15,739 nt of DNA from Spirulina sp. DLM2.Bin59 (GCA_007693875.1 RECT01000184.1:1-15739); one strand, 5' to 3'; positions 6,694 through 13,606 are shown, counted from the first letter of the stretch. Notes: generated from the sequence alone by a model not told the origin. Program-made: numbers and translations.

Positions 6694-6949
6694 TCGCTTT
6701 TTTAGTGGGGTGGTCAGTATTTTAGTGTCTATCTCATCCTAATGCGGGGAGTCCCCCCGGTAAAAATACTGTCCGAAAAATTCGGATATCTTGAGGCTGA
6801 AGCATGGGTGGCTCCGACTGAGGATCTAAGAGTTGGGTAGAGTCACCCATTATAGATCGGGGAACTCTCCCCTACACAGGGTAGGGGCCAGTTGGCGACA
6901 ATAGAACTAGATAAGACCCCAATGTAACGCCTGAGTGAGCCCAACGAAT
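6694..6949. other. divergent intergenic region rich in inverted repeats (queA / 129-residue gene)
   Basis: In 256 bases I find these inverted repeats. Nine-base arms CAGTATTTT (6715-6723) and AAAATACTG (6763-6771) enclose GGGGA-G-TCCCC (6746-6756). TCCGAA-AAA-TTCGGA lies at 6772-6786. ATGGGTG (6804-6810) can pair with CACCCAT (6844-6850). GGGGA-ACTC-TCCCC is at 6859-6872. CCCCTAC-ACAGG-GTAGGGG is at 6869-6887. The last two share CCCC and cannot form together. No tRNA, 4.5S, RNase P or tmRNA signature was recognised. It may hold the structured leader of queA (minus strand), a small RNA, or remains of a palindromic repeat element. Confidence 0.5.
6849..6854 (-). promoter_or_regulatory. possible -10 element (TATAAT) directed toward queA
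   Basis: The minus strand reads TATAAT here. Transcription from it would start near 6842 and give queA a leader of about 150 bases containing the TCCGAA and CAGTATTTT hairpins. No good -35 hexamer lies at 16-18 bases, so this is tentative. Confidence 0.25.
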
Positions 6950-7339
6950 ATGTATTACCTTTATTTTTTCGCTAACGCCAGCCTAACCCTCCGCCTCGCT
7001 GAATTTTTGATTCAACGGCGATCGCTCTCTGTCGCTTTTGTGTCAGTGATTCATCAAATCGATGGTTGGGTGGTACGGGTAAAACTCAATGACCCCATCT
7101 CGCCGCAGCAACATGGGGATTTTGCCGCCTACATGAATGAGTTGGGGATTCCCTACACCCCGGATATTCATGTTCAGATGGCGCTGTGGAGTTTGGAAAC
7201 AGGCCAGCCGCCGGTGGATGTGATGCGCCGCTATCAGGTGGCGGTGGTGTCCCATGGCGACCCCGATCGCACGGATATCGAAGCCTTCCGCCGCCAGTTT
7301 ACCCGTGGTCTGGGTTATTGCCCCGAAACCTTAGCCTAA
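6950..7339 (+). CDS. conserved-looking cyanobacterial protein of unknown function (129 aa)
   Basis: I do not recognise a characterised family. The 129-residue protein starts MYYLYFFANASLTLRLAE, has a hydrophobic strand-like block (LSVAFVSVIHQIDGWVVRV), then an acidic and aromatic middle (YMNELGIPYTPDIHVQMALW), and ends VMRRYQVAVVSHG followed by an Arg-rich helix and YCPETLA. There is no signal peptide or clear membrane helix, so a small alpha/beta cytosolic protein seems likely. From memory, similar short proteins exist in other cyanobacteria without a known role. ATG at 6950 is preferred over an in-frame GTG at 6935. A HIP1 site (7018-7025) falls in the coding region, and a strong terminator follows 25 bases after the stop, both supporting a real expressed gene. 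It is transcribed alone, divergent from queA. Confidence 0.75.
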   Translation: MYYLYFFANASLTLRLAEFLIQRRSLSVAFVSVIHQIDGWVVRVKLNDPISPQQHGDFAAYMNELGIPYTPDIHVQMALWSLETGQPPVDVMRRYQVAVVSHGDPDRTDIEAFRRQFTRGLGYCPETLA

Positions 7340-7364
7340 AATTTAAGGCCTTCATAGGGGTTTG

Positions 7365-7391
7365 CGGACGCTGAGAGCAGCGTCCGTTTTT
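7365..7391 (+). terminator. rho-independent terminator of the 129-aa gene
   Basis: A perfect nine-base stem, CGGACGCTG and CAGCGTCCG, with the loop AGAG is followed at once by TTTTT (7387-7391). It is oriented for the plus strand and lies 25 bases after the preceding stop codon. On the minus strand no T run follows, so it should not stop the convergent TM2 gene. Confidence 0.88.
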
Positions 7392-7409
7392 GCGATCTGG
7401 GCCATGGGC

Positions 7410-7676
7410 CTAGAACCAACCGCGTTTGGAGAGAAGATAGTTTCTCAAAAAGTCTTCATCGGTCTGGGTGAGGTATATGATGCCTTCGATAAAACCAATA
7501 ATGCAAAAGATTGTCCCCGCAAGTCCACAGGTCAGCAGTGTAACCAACAGCATGACTAAACCTTCGGTGGTGTAGCCCAGGATAAATTTATGAACCCCAA
7601 AGGTTCCCAGTAAAATCCCGCAAATCCCGGCGGCGACTTTCTTGCTGTTGGCTTCGGATAGGGTCGGTTCTGGCAT
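7410..7676 (-). CDS. TM2 domain membrane protein
   Basis: The 88-residue protein has the TM2 layout: a first membrane helix (about residues 14-34) running into the signature GTFGVHKFILGY, then a second hydrophobic stretch (about 42-70) and a charged tail (TQTDEDFLRNYLL) ending KRGWF. TM2 proteins are small two-helix inner-membrane proteins of mostly unknown function in bacteria. ATG at 7674-7676 is the natural start; no ribosome binding site is evident. It is the last of three minus-strand genes for small membrane proteins (DUF2752, 70 aa, TM2), with 106 bases between it and the 70-residue gene, so co-transcription is possible but not certain. Confidence 0.9.
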   Translation of the reverse strand: MPEPTLSEANSKKVAAGICGILLGTFGVHKFILGYTTEGLVMLLVTLLTCGLAGTIFCIIGFIEGIIYLTQTDEDFLRNYLLSKRGWF

Positions 7677-7782
7677 GGTTTTGAGCTTGTGGGGGGCAAA
7701 GGATTAGGGTAGGGGCAATATCAAAAAGGCAAGGGATGGGATCAGGATTTGATCAGATTTTTTGAGGGTGAACTGCTGAGGT

Positions 7783-7995
7783 TCAGCGTCGTCGTTGGCG
7801 ATCGCGCTGGCCTTTCATCGCAAAGTAAACAAGGGCAAACCCCCCTTGGAGGCTCAGGATTAAGCCGTAGACCTTGAGCCACCCATTCACCTCTAGGGTA
7901 GAGAAGAGGCCAAAGCACCCCATAGCCAGAAGGGTGAGGAGGATCAGGTAGGGACGTTGGGTGGATTTGGAGGGGGCGATCGCCGCGTCTTTCAT
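7783..7995 (-). CDS. small two-helix membrane protein of unknown function (70 aa)
   Basis: I do not recognise the family. The 70-residue product has a polar N-terminus, two hydrophobic segments (about residues 16-33, YLILLTLLAMGCFGLF, and about 40-60, LKVYGLILSLQGGFALVYFA) and a strongly basic tail (KGQRDRQRRR), which would put both ends in the cytoplasm under the positive-inside rule. ATG at 7993-7995 starts 18 bases after the DUF2752 stop, indicating one transcript. A longer Pro/Arg-rich frame over the same bases was rejected as a shadow because this frame alone has sensible membrane segments and a short intergenic spacing. Two HIP1 sites lie at its ends (7798, 7976). Confidence 0.68.
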   Translation of the reverse strand: MKDAAIAPSKSTQRPYLILLTLLAMGCFGLFSTLEVNGWLKVYGLILSLQGGFALVYFAMKGQRDRQRRR

Positions 7996-8013
7996 GGGAA
8001 GGAACCAAAGGGG

Positions 8014-8508
8014 TTAAAGGGTGGAAAAATACCCGAGCCATTGCTGGAGGGGGGCATTGGCGATACTGATGGCCAATTCTCCCGATTGGGACAAATGCCA
8101 TAGCCTAGCCCCATGGTAAAGGACGACTACTAAAAACGTCAGCACTGGAATCCGTTTGGCCCGGAGCCAGCGATCGAGGCCGGGATAGCGAATTTCTTGC
8201 TGGGTATAAAGCTCAATGGCGATATGAACCGCAAAGCCAGCACAGGCGGCAAACATTAAAGGGCCGAAGAGGTGAAAGGCGATCGCCCCCTCTAAATCCC
8301 CTTGAGCCGTGGCCAGAAAAGAACGGGTCATGCCACAGCCAGGGCAAGGAATGCCAGTAAATTTTAAAATTGGGCAGAAGAGGGGGGAACGGGTTTGACT
8401 GTGGTTAAACCAATAGGCCCCCAAAATCGGAGACGTCACCAAGGATAGCCCCCCCACGCGCCAATATTTTTCCCGACGAGTAAGGGGGCGAGTTTGGCGG
8501 GGCGGCAT
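8014..8508 (-). CDS. DUF2752 membrane protein
   Basis: The 164-residue protein has the DUF2752 hallmark IPCPGCGMTRSF (Cys55, Cys58) preceded by FCPILKFTG (Cys45), and then AFHLFGPLMF. It has about three membrane helices: residues 20-34, roughly 76-100, and a late one including VLTFLVVVLYHGA. The function of the family is unknown; the cysteine motif suggests metal binding or redox, which is inference. ATG at 8506-8508 is chosen; an in-frame TTG at 8530-8532 would add eight residues with no support. It lies 121 bases downstream of tRNA-Ser(CGA) and 18 bases upstream of the 70-residue membrane protein gene on the same strand. Confidence 0.88.
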   Translation of the reverse strand: MPPRQTRPLTRREKYWRVGGLSLVTSPILGAYWFNHSQTRSPLFCPILKFTGIPCPGCGMTRSFLATAQGDLEGAIAFHLFGPLMFAACAGFAVHIAIELYTQQEIRYPGLDRWLRAKRIPVLTFLVVVLYHGARLWHLSQSGELAISIANAPLQQWLGYFSTL

Positions 8509-8629
8509 GATCACAGCGTCAATCCCATTCAACTATCAACTAAGTCTTGTCCTTCACAATGTGCTCAGGATTAACAGATTTTTCCCGGAAGCCGCAGGGT
8601 ATGGCAATCAAACCAAGGCGGGCGGGGTA

Positions 8630-8716
8630 CGGAGAGGGGGGGATTCGAACCCCCGAAGAACTTGCATCCTTAACGGTTTTCGAGACCGTCGCATTCAACC
8701 ACTCTGCCACCTCTCC
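8630..8716 (-). tRNA. tRNA-Ser (anticodon CGA)
   Basis: On the minus strand this is an 87-base class II tRNA. The acceptor arms are GGAGAGG/CCTCTCC with discriminator G, identical to tRNA-Ser(UGA) at 3345-3429. The anticodon stem ACGGT/ACCGT holds the loop CTCGAAA, giving anticodon CGA, which reads UCG. The variable arm is long and the T loop is GTTCGAATC. CCA is not encoded. Confidence 0.96.
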
Positions 8717-8741
8717 AAGGGGCGCGGATATCCAGTTGATT

Positions 8742-8747
8742 ATTGTA
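8742..8747 (-). promoter_or_regulatory. possible -10 element (TACAAT) of tRNA-Ser(CGA)
   Basis: The minus strand reads TACAAT 25 bases before the tRNA 5' end, a suitable distance for a short trimmed leader. No clear -35 hexamer is seen at normal spacing, so the call is tentative. Confidence 0.25.
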
Positions 8748-8886
8748 GCTTATTGCCGGGTTTAGGCGATCGCGGATTTCCACCGCCTCCCTGAATCCCC
8801 TACACTAATAGGGTAGATAGAAATGCATGTAGGGTGCTTGCATCCCTTACCTTGGCTAGATTTTCATCTCCTTAGAGTATTTCTTC

Positions 8887-11853
8887 ATGGCTGCTGACCT
8901 TTCCCCGAACTGCGGTTTTGCCGATATTTTGGCTCAGTCTGACCTGGCGATCGCCATCCTGGATCACCACCTTCACTATGTTTGGATGAGCCAACGCTGG
9001 CAACGGGATTATCACCTCACCGGGGAACTGGGCCAAGCCTATGATGCCGGGGATTTGACCCTGCCGGCATCTTGGCCCCCGGCCTTTGCCGCCCTCCTAG
9101 AGGGGCAGGAGCCGCTGGAGGATTACGCTAAGGCGGATCCCCTCACATACCCCAATGGCGAGACGGTTTGGATTGAATGGCAGGCTAAACCTTGGTTCGA
9201 TGCCCATGGAACCCTAGGGGGGATTCTGGTTCAGAGCAAAATCATCCCTGAACCCCAACGCCACGGCATCGCCTGGGAAGAAATCGTCAACTTGTCCCCC
9301 AATTTAATTTGTTTAGTCAATGGTGCCGGGGATTTTGCCCATGTTAACCCCGCCTGGGAAAACCTCCTGGGGTGGAGTCGGGACGAACTCCACAACAGTC
9401 CATTTATAAAATTCATTCACCCTGAGGATCAGGAGCGCACCTTGGCCTTGGTAGAAGCCTTGAATCAGGGGGAAACTTGTATTTCCTTTGAAAATCGCTA
9501 TCGTTGCAAAGATGGCTCCTATCTTTGGCTGGCTTGGACCGCAGCGATGATGGAATCCCAGGGATATATCTATGCCCTAGCGCGGGATATTAGCGATCGC
9601 AAACGCACCGAAGCCGCCCGTCAACGCATGGCATCGGCCCTACGCCGCAGTGAGCAGCGGTATCAAGTCCTCGCGGACACTGCCCCCGTGGGCATTTTCC
9701 ATAGCAACCTGGATCGGCAATACATCTACGCCAACCAACAACTGTGCAGCTTAATGGGGTTAAGTCTCAATGCCATTGCCGGGGAAGATTGGATGACTTC
9801 GATTCACCCCCAAGACCGCGATCGCATTGCCAGGGAATGGCAGCGGGCCCAAGACGAAGGGCAATGCTTCCAATCGGAATGCCGTTTTTTACGTCCCGAT
9901 GGCTCGGTGCGCTGGGTCTATATCCAGGTGCAAAATGTCATCGACCTCGCCACCAACCAAACCGGCAGCTATGTGGGTACCTGCACCGACCTCACCAAAC
10001 GGAAACAGGCTGAAGCTGCCCTCCAAGAGAGCGAAGCCACGAACAAGGCCATCCTCACCGCCATCCCCGATCTGATGTTTCGCCTCGATTGCCAGGGTCG
10101 CTATCTGGGCCACATTAGCACCAGTGAATTTCAAGATCTTATGCCCAATGATGTTGATCCCAGGGGGCAGGATATTCGGGACTGGATGCCCCCAGAGGTG
10201 GCCCATCGCCACTATCACTATGGCCAACGGGCATTACAAACCGGGGAAATGCAAATTTATGAACAGGAGATTCATTTTGACGACAACCATATCCAGTATG
10301 AAGAGGTGCGGGTGATTCCCAGTGGCCCCCATGAGTTGCTGTATATTGTGCGAGATATTAGCGATCGCAAGCGGATCGAAGCCTCCCTACTGGACTTTGC
10401 CCATCGTCTCCAAGCCCAAGTGGAGCGGGAGCAATTCCTCAATCGCCTTTCTGTAGAAATCCGCAGTTCCCTGGAACAATCCCCCGAAATCCTGATCAAC
10501 CGCGCCCTCGATGCGGTGCGAGAGTTATTCCAAATTGACCGCACCCATTTTGCTTGGTACATGACCGATGTAGCCGAACCCTATTGGGATGTATTTGCGG
10601 AATCTGTTGCCGAGGGTTTGCCAGATTTTCGCGGCCATTATCCCGCCCATGCGGTGGGGCCGATGGCGGCAATTTTATTGCGGTTGGAGGTGATTTGTAT
10701 TGACGATGCCAGCGAGATTGCCGATCCGATCTACCGCGAATTTATCCAAAATCTGGCCTACCGATCGGTGCTCGTCGTGCCTCTGGAGGTAGAGCCGGGC
10801 AAAATTGGCGTGATGATTTGTAGCCACAGCGCCACTGTCCGCCCCTGGAAACCGGCGGAGGTGGAACTAGTGAAGGCGGTGCTGAATCAGTTGGCGATCG
10901 CCACCAATCAAGCGGCCCTCTATGCCCAATCCCAAGCCCGCGCCGAAGAACTGCGCCAAACCCTCAATGAACTCAACCGCACCCAATCCCAACTGATCCA
11001 AACTGAAAAAATGTCCAGCCTGGGGCAATTAGTCGCGGGGGTTGCCCATGAAATCAACAACCCGGTCAATTTTATCTATGGCAACATCGATCATGCCCGC
11101 GATTATATCAATGATCTTCTCGGTCTCATTGCCCTCTATGGACAGCATTATCCCGACCCAAAAATGATCATCGCTGACGAGATCGACGCCATTGACCTGC
11201 CCTTTTTGCTCGATGATTTACCCAAAATGCTCCAATCAATGCGGGTTGGCGCAGAACGAATCAAAGAAATTGTTGCCTCATTGCGGACTTTCTCCCGGAT
11301 GGATGAATCAGAAATGAAGGCAGTTAATATTCATGATGGCATTGAAAGCACGTTAATGATCCTCCATAATCGCCTCAAATCTAAACCCCACTCCCAGGGC
11401 ATTGAGGTCATCCGTAAATATGGAAATTTGCCTAAGGTAGAATGCTACGCAGGGCAACTCAATCAAGTGTTTATGAATATTCTCAGTAATGCCATTGATG
11501 CTTTACTAGAAGAGGAAAGCTGCCAATGGGATAGCGTACCTCCCCCGAGCCAAGACAGTTGGATTGAAATTGAAACCCACCTGAGCACCGATGGTGAGCA
11601 GGTGATGATTCATATCCGAGATAATGGCCCTGGCATTGATCCCGCCCATCAAGCCCGTTTATTTGATCCCTTTTTCACCACTAAGGAGATTGGCAAGGGC
11701 ACGGGGTTGGGCTTGGCGATTAGCTATCAAATTGTCACGGAAAAACATGGAGGACAATTACTCTGTGCTTCGATTTTAGGCAAGGGCACGGAGTTTACAA
11801 TTCAGATTCCCTGTCGTCAGCAGTTGGCGCGGATTCAACAAATGCGGGCTTAA
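8887..11853 (+). CDS. soluble multi-PAS/GAF sensor histidine kinase
   Basis: This is a 988-residue two-component sensor without membrane helices, so it should sense a cytosolic signal. Domains in order: a divergent PAS-like unit (about 8-120); PAS with PAC (about 127-240) ending ARDISDRKR; PAS with PAC (about 255-375) ending CTDLTKRKQ; a further PAS (about 380-500) ending VRDISDRKR; a GAF domain (about 515-685, including VLVVPLEVEPGKIGVMICS); a short coiled coil; then the kinase core. The phosphoacceptor is His721 in AGVAHEINNP. The ATPase shows the N box (Asn868 in SNAIDAL), the G1 box DNGPGID (Asp912), FDPFFTTKE and GKGTGLGLAI (from 936), so it looks fully active. The GAF lacks an obvious bilin-binding cysteine context, but I cannot exclude a ligand. 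No response regulator is adjacent. The start ATG at 8887 lacks a clear ribosome site. The last 59 bases overlap the convergent 145-residue gene. Confidence 0.94.
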   Translation: MAADLSPNCGFADILAQSDLAIAILDHHLHYVWMSQRWQRDYHLTGELGQAYDAGDLTLPASWPPAFAALLEGQEPLEDYAKADPLTYPNGETVWIEWQAKPWFDAHGTLGGILVQSKIIPEPQRHGIAWEEIVNLSPNLICLVNGAGDFAHVNPAWENLLGWSRDELHNSPFIKFIHPEDQERTLALVEALNQGETCISFENRYRCKDGSYLWLAWTAAMMESQGYIYALARDISDRKRTEAARQRMASALRRSEQRYQVLADTAPVGIFHSNLDRQYIYANQQLCSLMGLSLNAIAGEDWMTSIHPQDRDRIAREWQRAQDEGQCFQSECRFLRPDGSVRWVYIQVQNVIDLATNQTGSYVGTCTDLTKRKQAEAALQESEATNKAILTAIPDLMFRLDCQGRYLGHISTSEFQDLMPNDVDPRGQDIRDWMPPEVAHRHYHYGQRALQTGEMQIYEQEIHFDDNHIQYEEVRVIPSGPHELLYIVRDISDRKRIEASLLDFAHRLQAQVEREQFLNRLSVEIRSSLEQSPEILINRALDAVRELFQIDRTHFAWYMTDVAEPYWDVFAESVAEGLPDFRGHYPAHAVGPMAAILLRLEVICIDDASEIADPIYREFIQNLAYRSVLVVPLEVEPGKIGVMICSHSATVRPWKPAEVELVKAVLNQLAIATNQAALYAQSQARAEELRQTLNELNRTQSQLIQTEKMSSLGQLVAGVAHEINNPVNFIYGNIDHARDYINDLLGLIALYGQHYPDPKMIIADEIDAIDLPFLLDDLPKMLQSMRVGAERIKEIVASLRTFSRMDESEMKAVNIHDGIESTLMILHNRLKSKPHSQGIEVIRKYGNLPKVECYAGQLNQVFMNILSNAIDALLEEESCQWDSVPPPSQDSWIEIETHLSTDGEQVMIHIRDNGPGIDPAHQARLFDPFFTTKEIGKGTGLGLAISYQIVTEKHGGQLLCASILGKGTEFTIQIPCRQQLARIQQMRA

Positions 11854-12232
11854 CCTCCTCATCTAAACTCGCAAATAATCTTGCTAACAACTGCCGCACT
11901 TTCTGGTCTAAAATTTCCCACTCCACATCCCCCGTCCCATCCAATAACTGACTGTCAACATCCACCACCGGATCAACATCCAGATCTGTGGTGGGATAAT
12001 CCACAAAACAGACTTGAAAACAGAGATCCCACAACTTCAGGACATGGCGCTTTTCCCCTCGGGTGAGGTGCAAGACAAACCCCGGTAAGGGTTCCTCGAT
12101 TTTTTGGTAATCCCCCTGCCAATCGGAAGCCTCCAAACGCTGCCGCAGATGGTCAACGACGCGGATTAATGTGGGCTGCATCAGGGTTTGGGCCTGTTCC
12201 CAAGCTTGAGCTGTTTTAAACGTGGGTTTCAT
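11795..12232 (-). CDS. uncharacterised soluble protein at the end of the pdhB-secDF operon (145 aa)
   Basis: I do not recognise the family. The 145-residue product (from ATG at 12230-12232) has an N-terminal helix (FKTAQAWEQAQTLMQPTL), a block LPGFVLHLTRGEKRHVLKLWD, an aromatic and cysteine stretch (CFQVCFVDYPTTD), an acidic Asp/Val segment, and a C-terminal helix with a polar tail ending DDRESEL. It has no membrane helix. An ATG at 12257-12259 would add nine residues and overlap the upstream gene's stop by 16 bases; the shorter form follows that stop by 11 bases. Either way it is translationally close to the membrane protein upstream. The last 20 codons, stop included, lie antisense to the end of the histidine kinase gene, so the tail's sequence is constrained by both proteins. 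The operon position suggests an envelope or export link, which is inference only. Confidence 0.72.
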   Translation of the reverse strand: MKPTFKTAQAWEQAQTLMQPTLIRVVDHLRQRLEASDWQGDYQKIEEPLPGFVLHLTRGEKRHVLKLWDLCFQVCFVDYPTTDLDVDPVVDVDSQLLDGTGDVEWEILDQKVRQLLARLFASLDEEVKPAFVESAPTADDRESEL

Positions 12233-12243
12233 GGCGTCATGGG

Positions 12244-12615
12244 TTAGGGGCGAAACCATCGCGCCAAGGGATGTTTTCGTCCTTGGCGCTCAATGGCAAT
12301 AAGTTGATTCACGAGGCGTTGTCGCTCCCGTTGGGGCAGGCCAAAGAGAATATTGCGACTTTGCCAGACCAATACACTGGCGGTAAAGCCAATACAGAAG
12401 GCGAGGGCGATCGCACTCCAGGGGTGAAAGGCCAAGCTGTACCGCAGGCCCGCCCAGGTGAAATACTCATGCAAAATGGCAATTTGTTCCCGCATCGCCC
12501 ACAGGGCCGGGGGAGCCAGCACCAGCCAGGCCACCCCCACCGCTAACCAGCGACCCCACACCGTCAGCCGGTGCAGCCGCTGAATTTTTGCTTCTAATTG
12601 GGGATCATCGGCCAT
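12244..12615 (-). CDS. two-helix membrane protein downstream of secF (123 aa)
   Basis: I do not recognise a named family. The 123-residue product has a charged N-terminal helix (QLEAKIQRLHRLTVWGR), a first membrane segment (WLAVGVAWLVLAPPALWAM, about 23-41), a short amphipathic connection containing HEYFTWAGLRYSLAFHP, a second membrane segment (about 66-84, AIALAFCIGFTASVLVW) and a basic tail (RERQRLVNQL, GRKHPLARWFRP). Both ends are predicted cytoplasmic. It starts six bases after the secF stop, so it is certainly in the same transcript. The context suggests it could work with the SecDF membrane complex, but the sequence itself does not prove that. ATG at 12613-12615 is the only reasonable start. 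Confidence 0.8.
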   Translation of the reverse strand: MADDPQLEAKIQRLHRLTVWGRWLAVGVAWLVLAPPALWAMREQIAILHEYFTWAGLRYSLAFHPWSAIALAFCIGFTASVLVWQSRNILFGLPQRERQRLVNQLIAIERQGRKHPLARWFRP

Positions 12616-12621
12616 TAGGCT

Positions 12622-13584
12622 TTAGGTTTCATCGGACAAATTTGCAACGACAGGGGCGAGGGGGAGATCTTTTTCCTGCCGTTTTCGCCACCAAGCCAAC
12701 AGGGTACTGGCGACAAAAATACTGGAATAGACCCCGGCTAAAAAGCCAATAATCAAGGCCAGGGCAAAGAAGCGGAGGGTTTCCCCCCCAAACAAGAAGA
12801 TCCCCAACAACGGCAAAATTGTTGTCAAGCTGGTATTAATCGAGCGGGTTAGGGTTTGATTGACCGCTTGATCAACAACGGTATCAATGGAGGTTCCCGG
12901 TTCGCTGGCTTCGAGGGTTTCGCGGATGCGGTCATAGATGACGACGGTATCATTGACGGAAAAACCGATGACGGTGAGGAGGGCTACGAGGAATAAACTA
13001 TCAATTTCATTCCCCAGGGTTAACCCCAACACCGCAAAGGCCCCAGCGGTGATCAGCACATCATGGAACAATGCCAGAATGGCAAAAACGGCGTAGTCTA
13101 GCCGAAAGCGAAAACTGAGGTAAACAACAATGCCGAAGAAGGAGGCGAGCAGGGCTTGAATGCCAGCGGTGAGGAGTTCTGCGCCGATGGTGGGGCCAAC
13201 GGTGTCGATCTGGATCGTGGTGGGGTCAAAGGCTCCGATTTCGGCACTGAGGCGATCGGTGAGTTGGGTGCGCTCCTCCACCGTTAGGGTTTTCGTCCGT
13301 ACGGAAAGGGTGTAGTCTTCCACCACTTGGATGGAGCTACCCTCTAACCCTAGGGGGGTGAGAATGTTACGCACGTTGGCGGGGCTGATGGCTTCGGTGC
13401 AGGTGTCTGTGGCGGCACATTCAAGACTGAGTTGCAACCTTGTCCCGCCGACAAAATCAAGGCCGGGGCGAATGGGGGCCCCGAATTGCTGAAAGGAGAC
13501 GGCCATGGCGATTAAACTGAGGGCGATCGCCCCCAGGGAAACCCCCCACCATAGCCGTTCTTGCTGGATAATATTCAGTCGCAT
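12622..13584 (-). CDS. secF: protein translocase subunit SecF
   Basis: SecF pairs with SecD in the cytoplasmic (and in cyanobacteria possibly thylakoid) membrane and uses the ion gradient to help SecYEG complete protein export. The 320 residues show a first membrane helix (about 12-30), the periplasmic-side motif RPGLDFVGGTRLQLSL, and a C-terminal block of membrane helices with the family motifs YAVFAILALFHDV and VIGFSVNDTVVIYDRIRE. ATG at 13582-13584 is chosen because the protein then begins MRLNIIQQERLWWG just before the first helix. An upstream extension of 35 codons in the same frame would overlap the end of secD and looks like shadow sequence. It starts 22 bases after the secD stop. Confidence 0.95.
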   Translation of the reverse strand: MRLNIIQQERLWWGVSLGAIALSLIAMAVSFQQFGAPIRPGLDFVGGTRLQLSLECAATDTCTEAISPANVRNILTPLGLEGSSIQVVEDYTLSVRTKTLTVEERTQLTDRLSAEIGAFDPTTIQIDTVGPTIGAELLTAGIQALLASFFGIVVYLSFRFRLDYAVFAILALFHDVLITAGAFAVLGLTLGNEIDSLFLVALLTVIGFSVNDTVVIYDRIRETLEASEPGTSIDTVVDQAVNQTLTRSINTSLTTILPLLGIFLFGGETLRFFALALIIGFLAGVYSSIFVASTLLAWWRKRQEKDLPLAPVVANLSDET

Positions 13585-13606
13585 TGCTTTGTCGTCCGGT
13601 AGCAGA

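Noticed and set aside
7740..7754. GATCA-GGATT-TGATC inverted repeat followed by T-rich sequence on the plus strand
   Set aside because: Only a five-base stem, and no plus-strand gene ends there. On the minus strand, where the genes are, no T run follows.
7742..8101. 119-codon minus-strand open frame over the 70-residue gene
   Set aside because: It is Pro/Arg/His-rich with no domain or hydrophobic pattern, and it overlaps the end of DUF2752. The 70-residue frame has two membrane helices and operon-like spacing.
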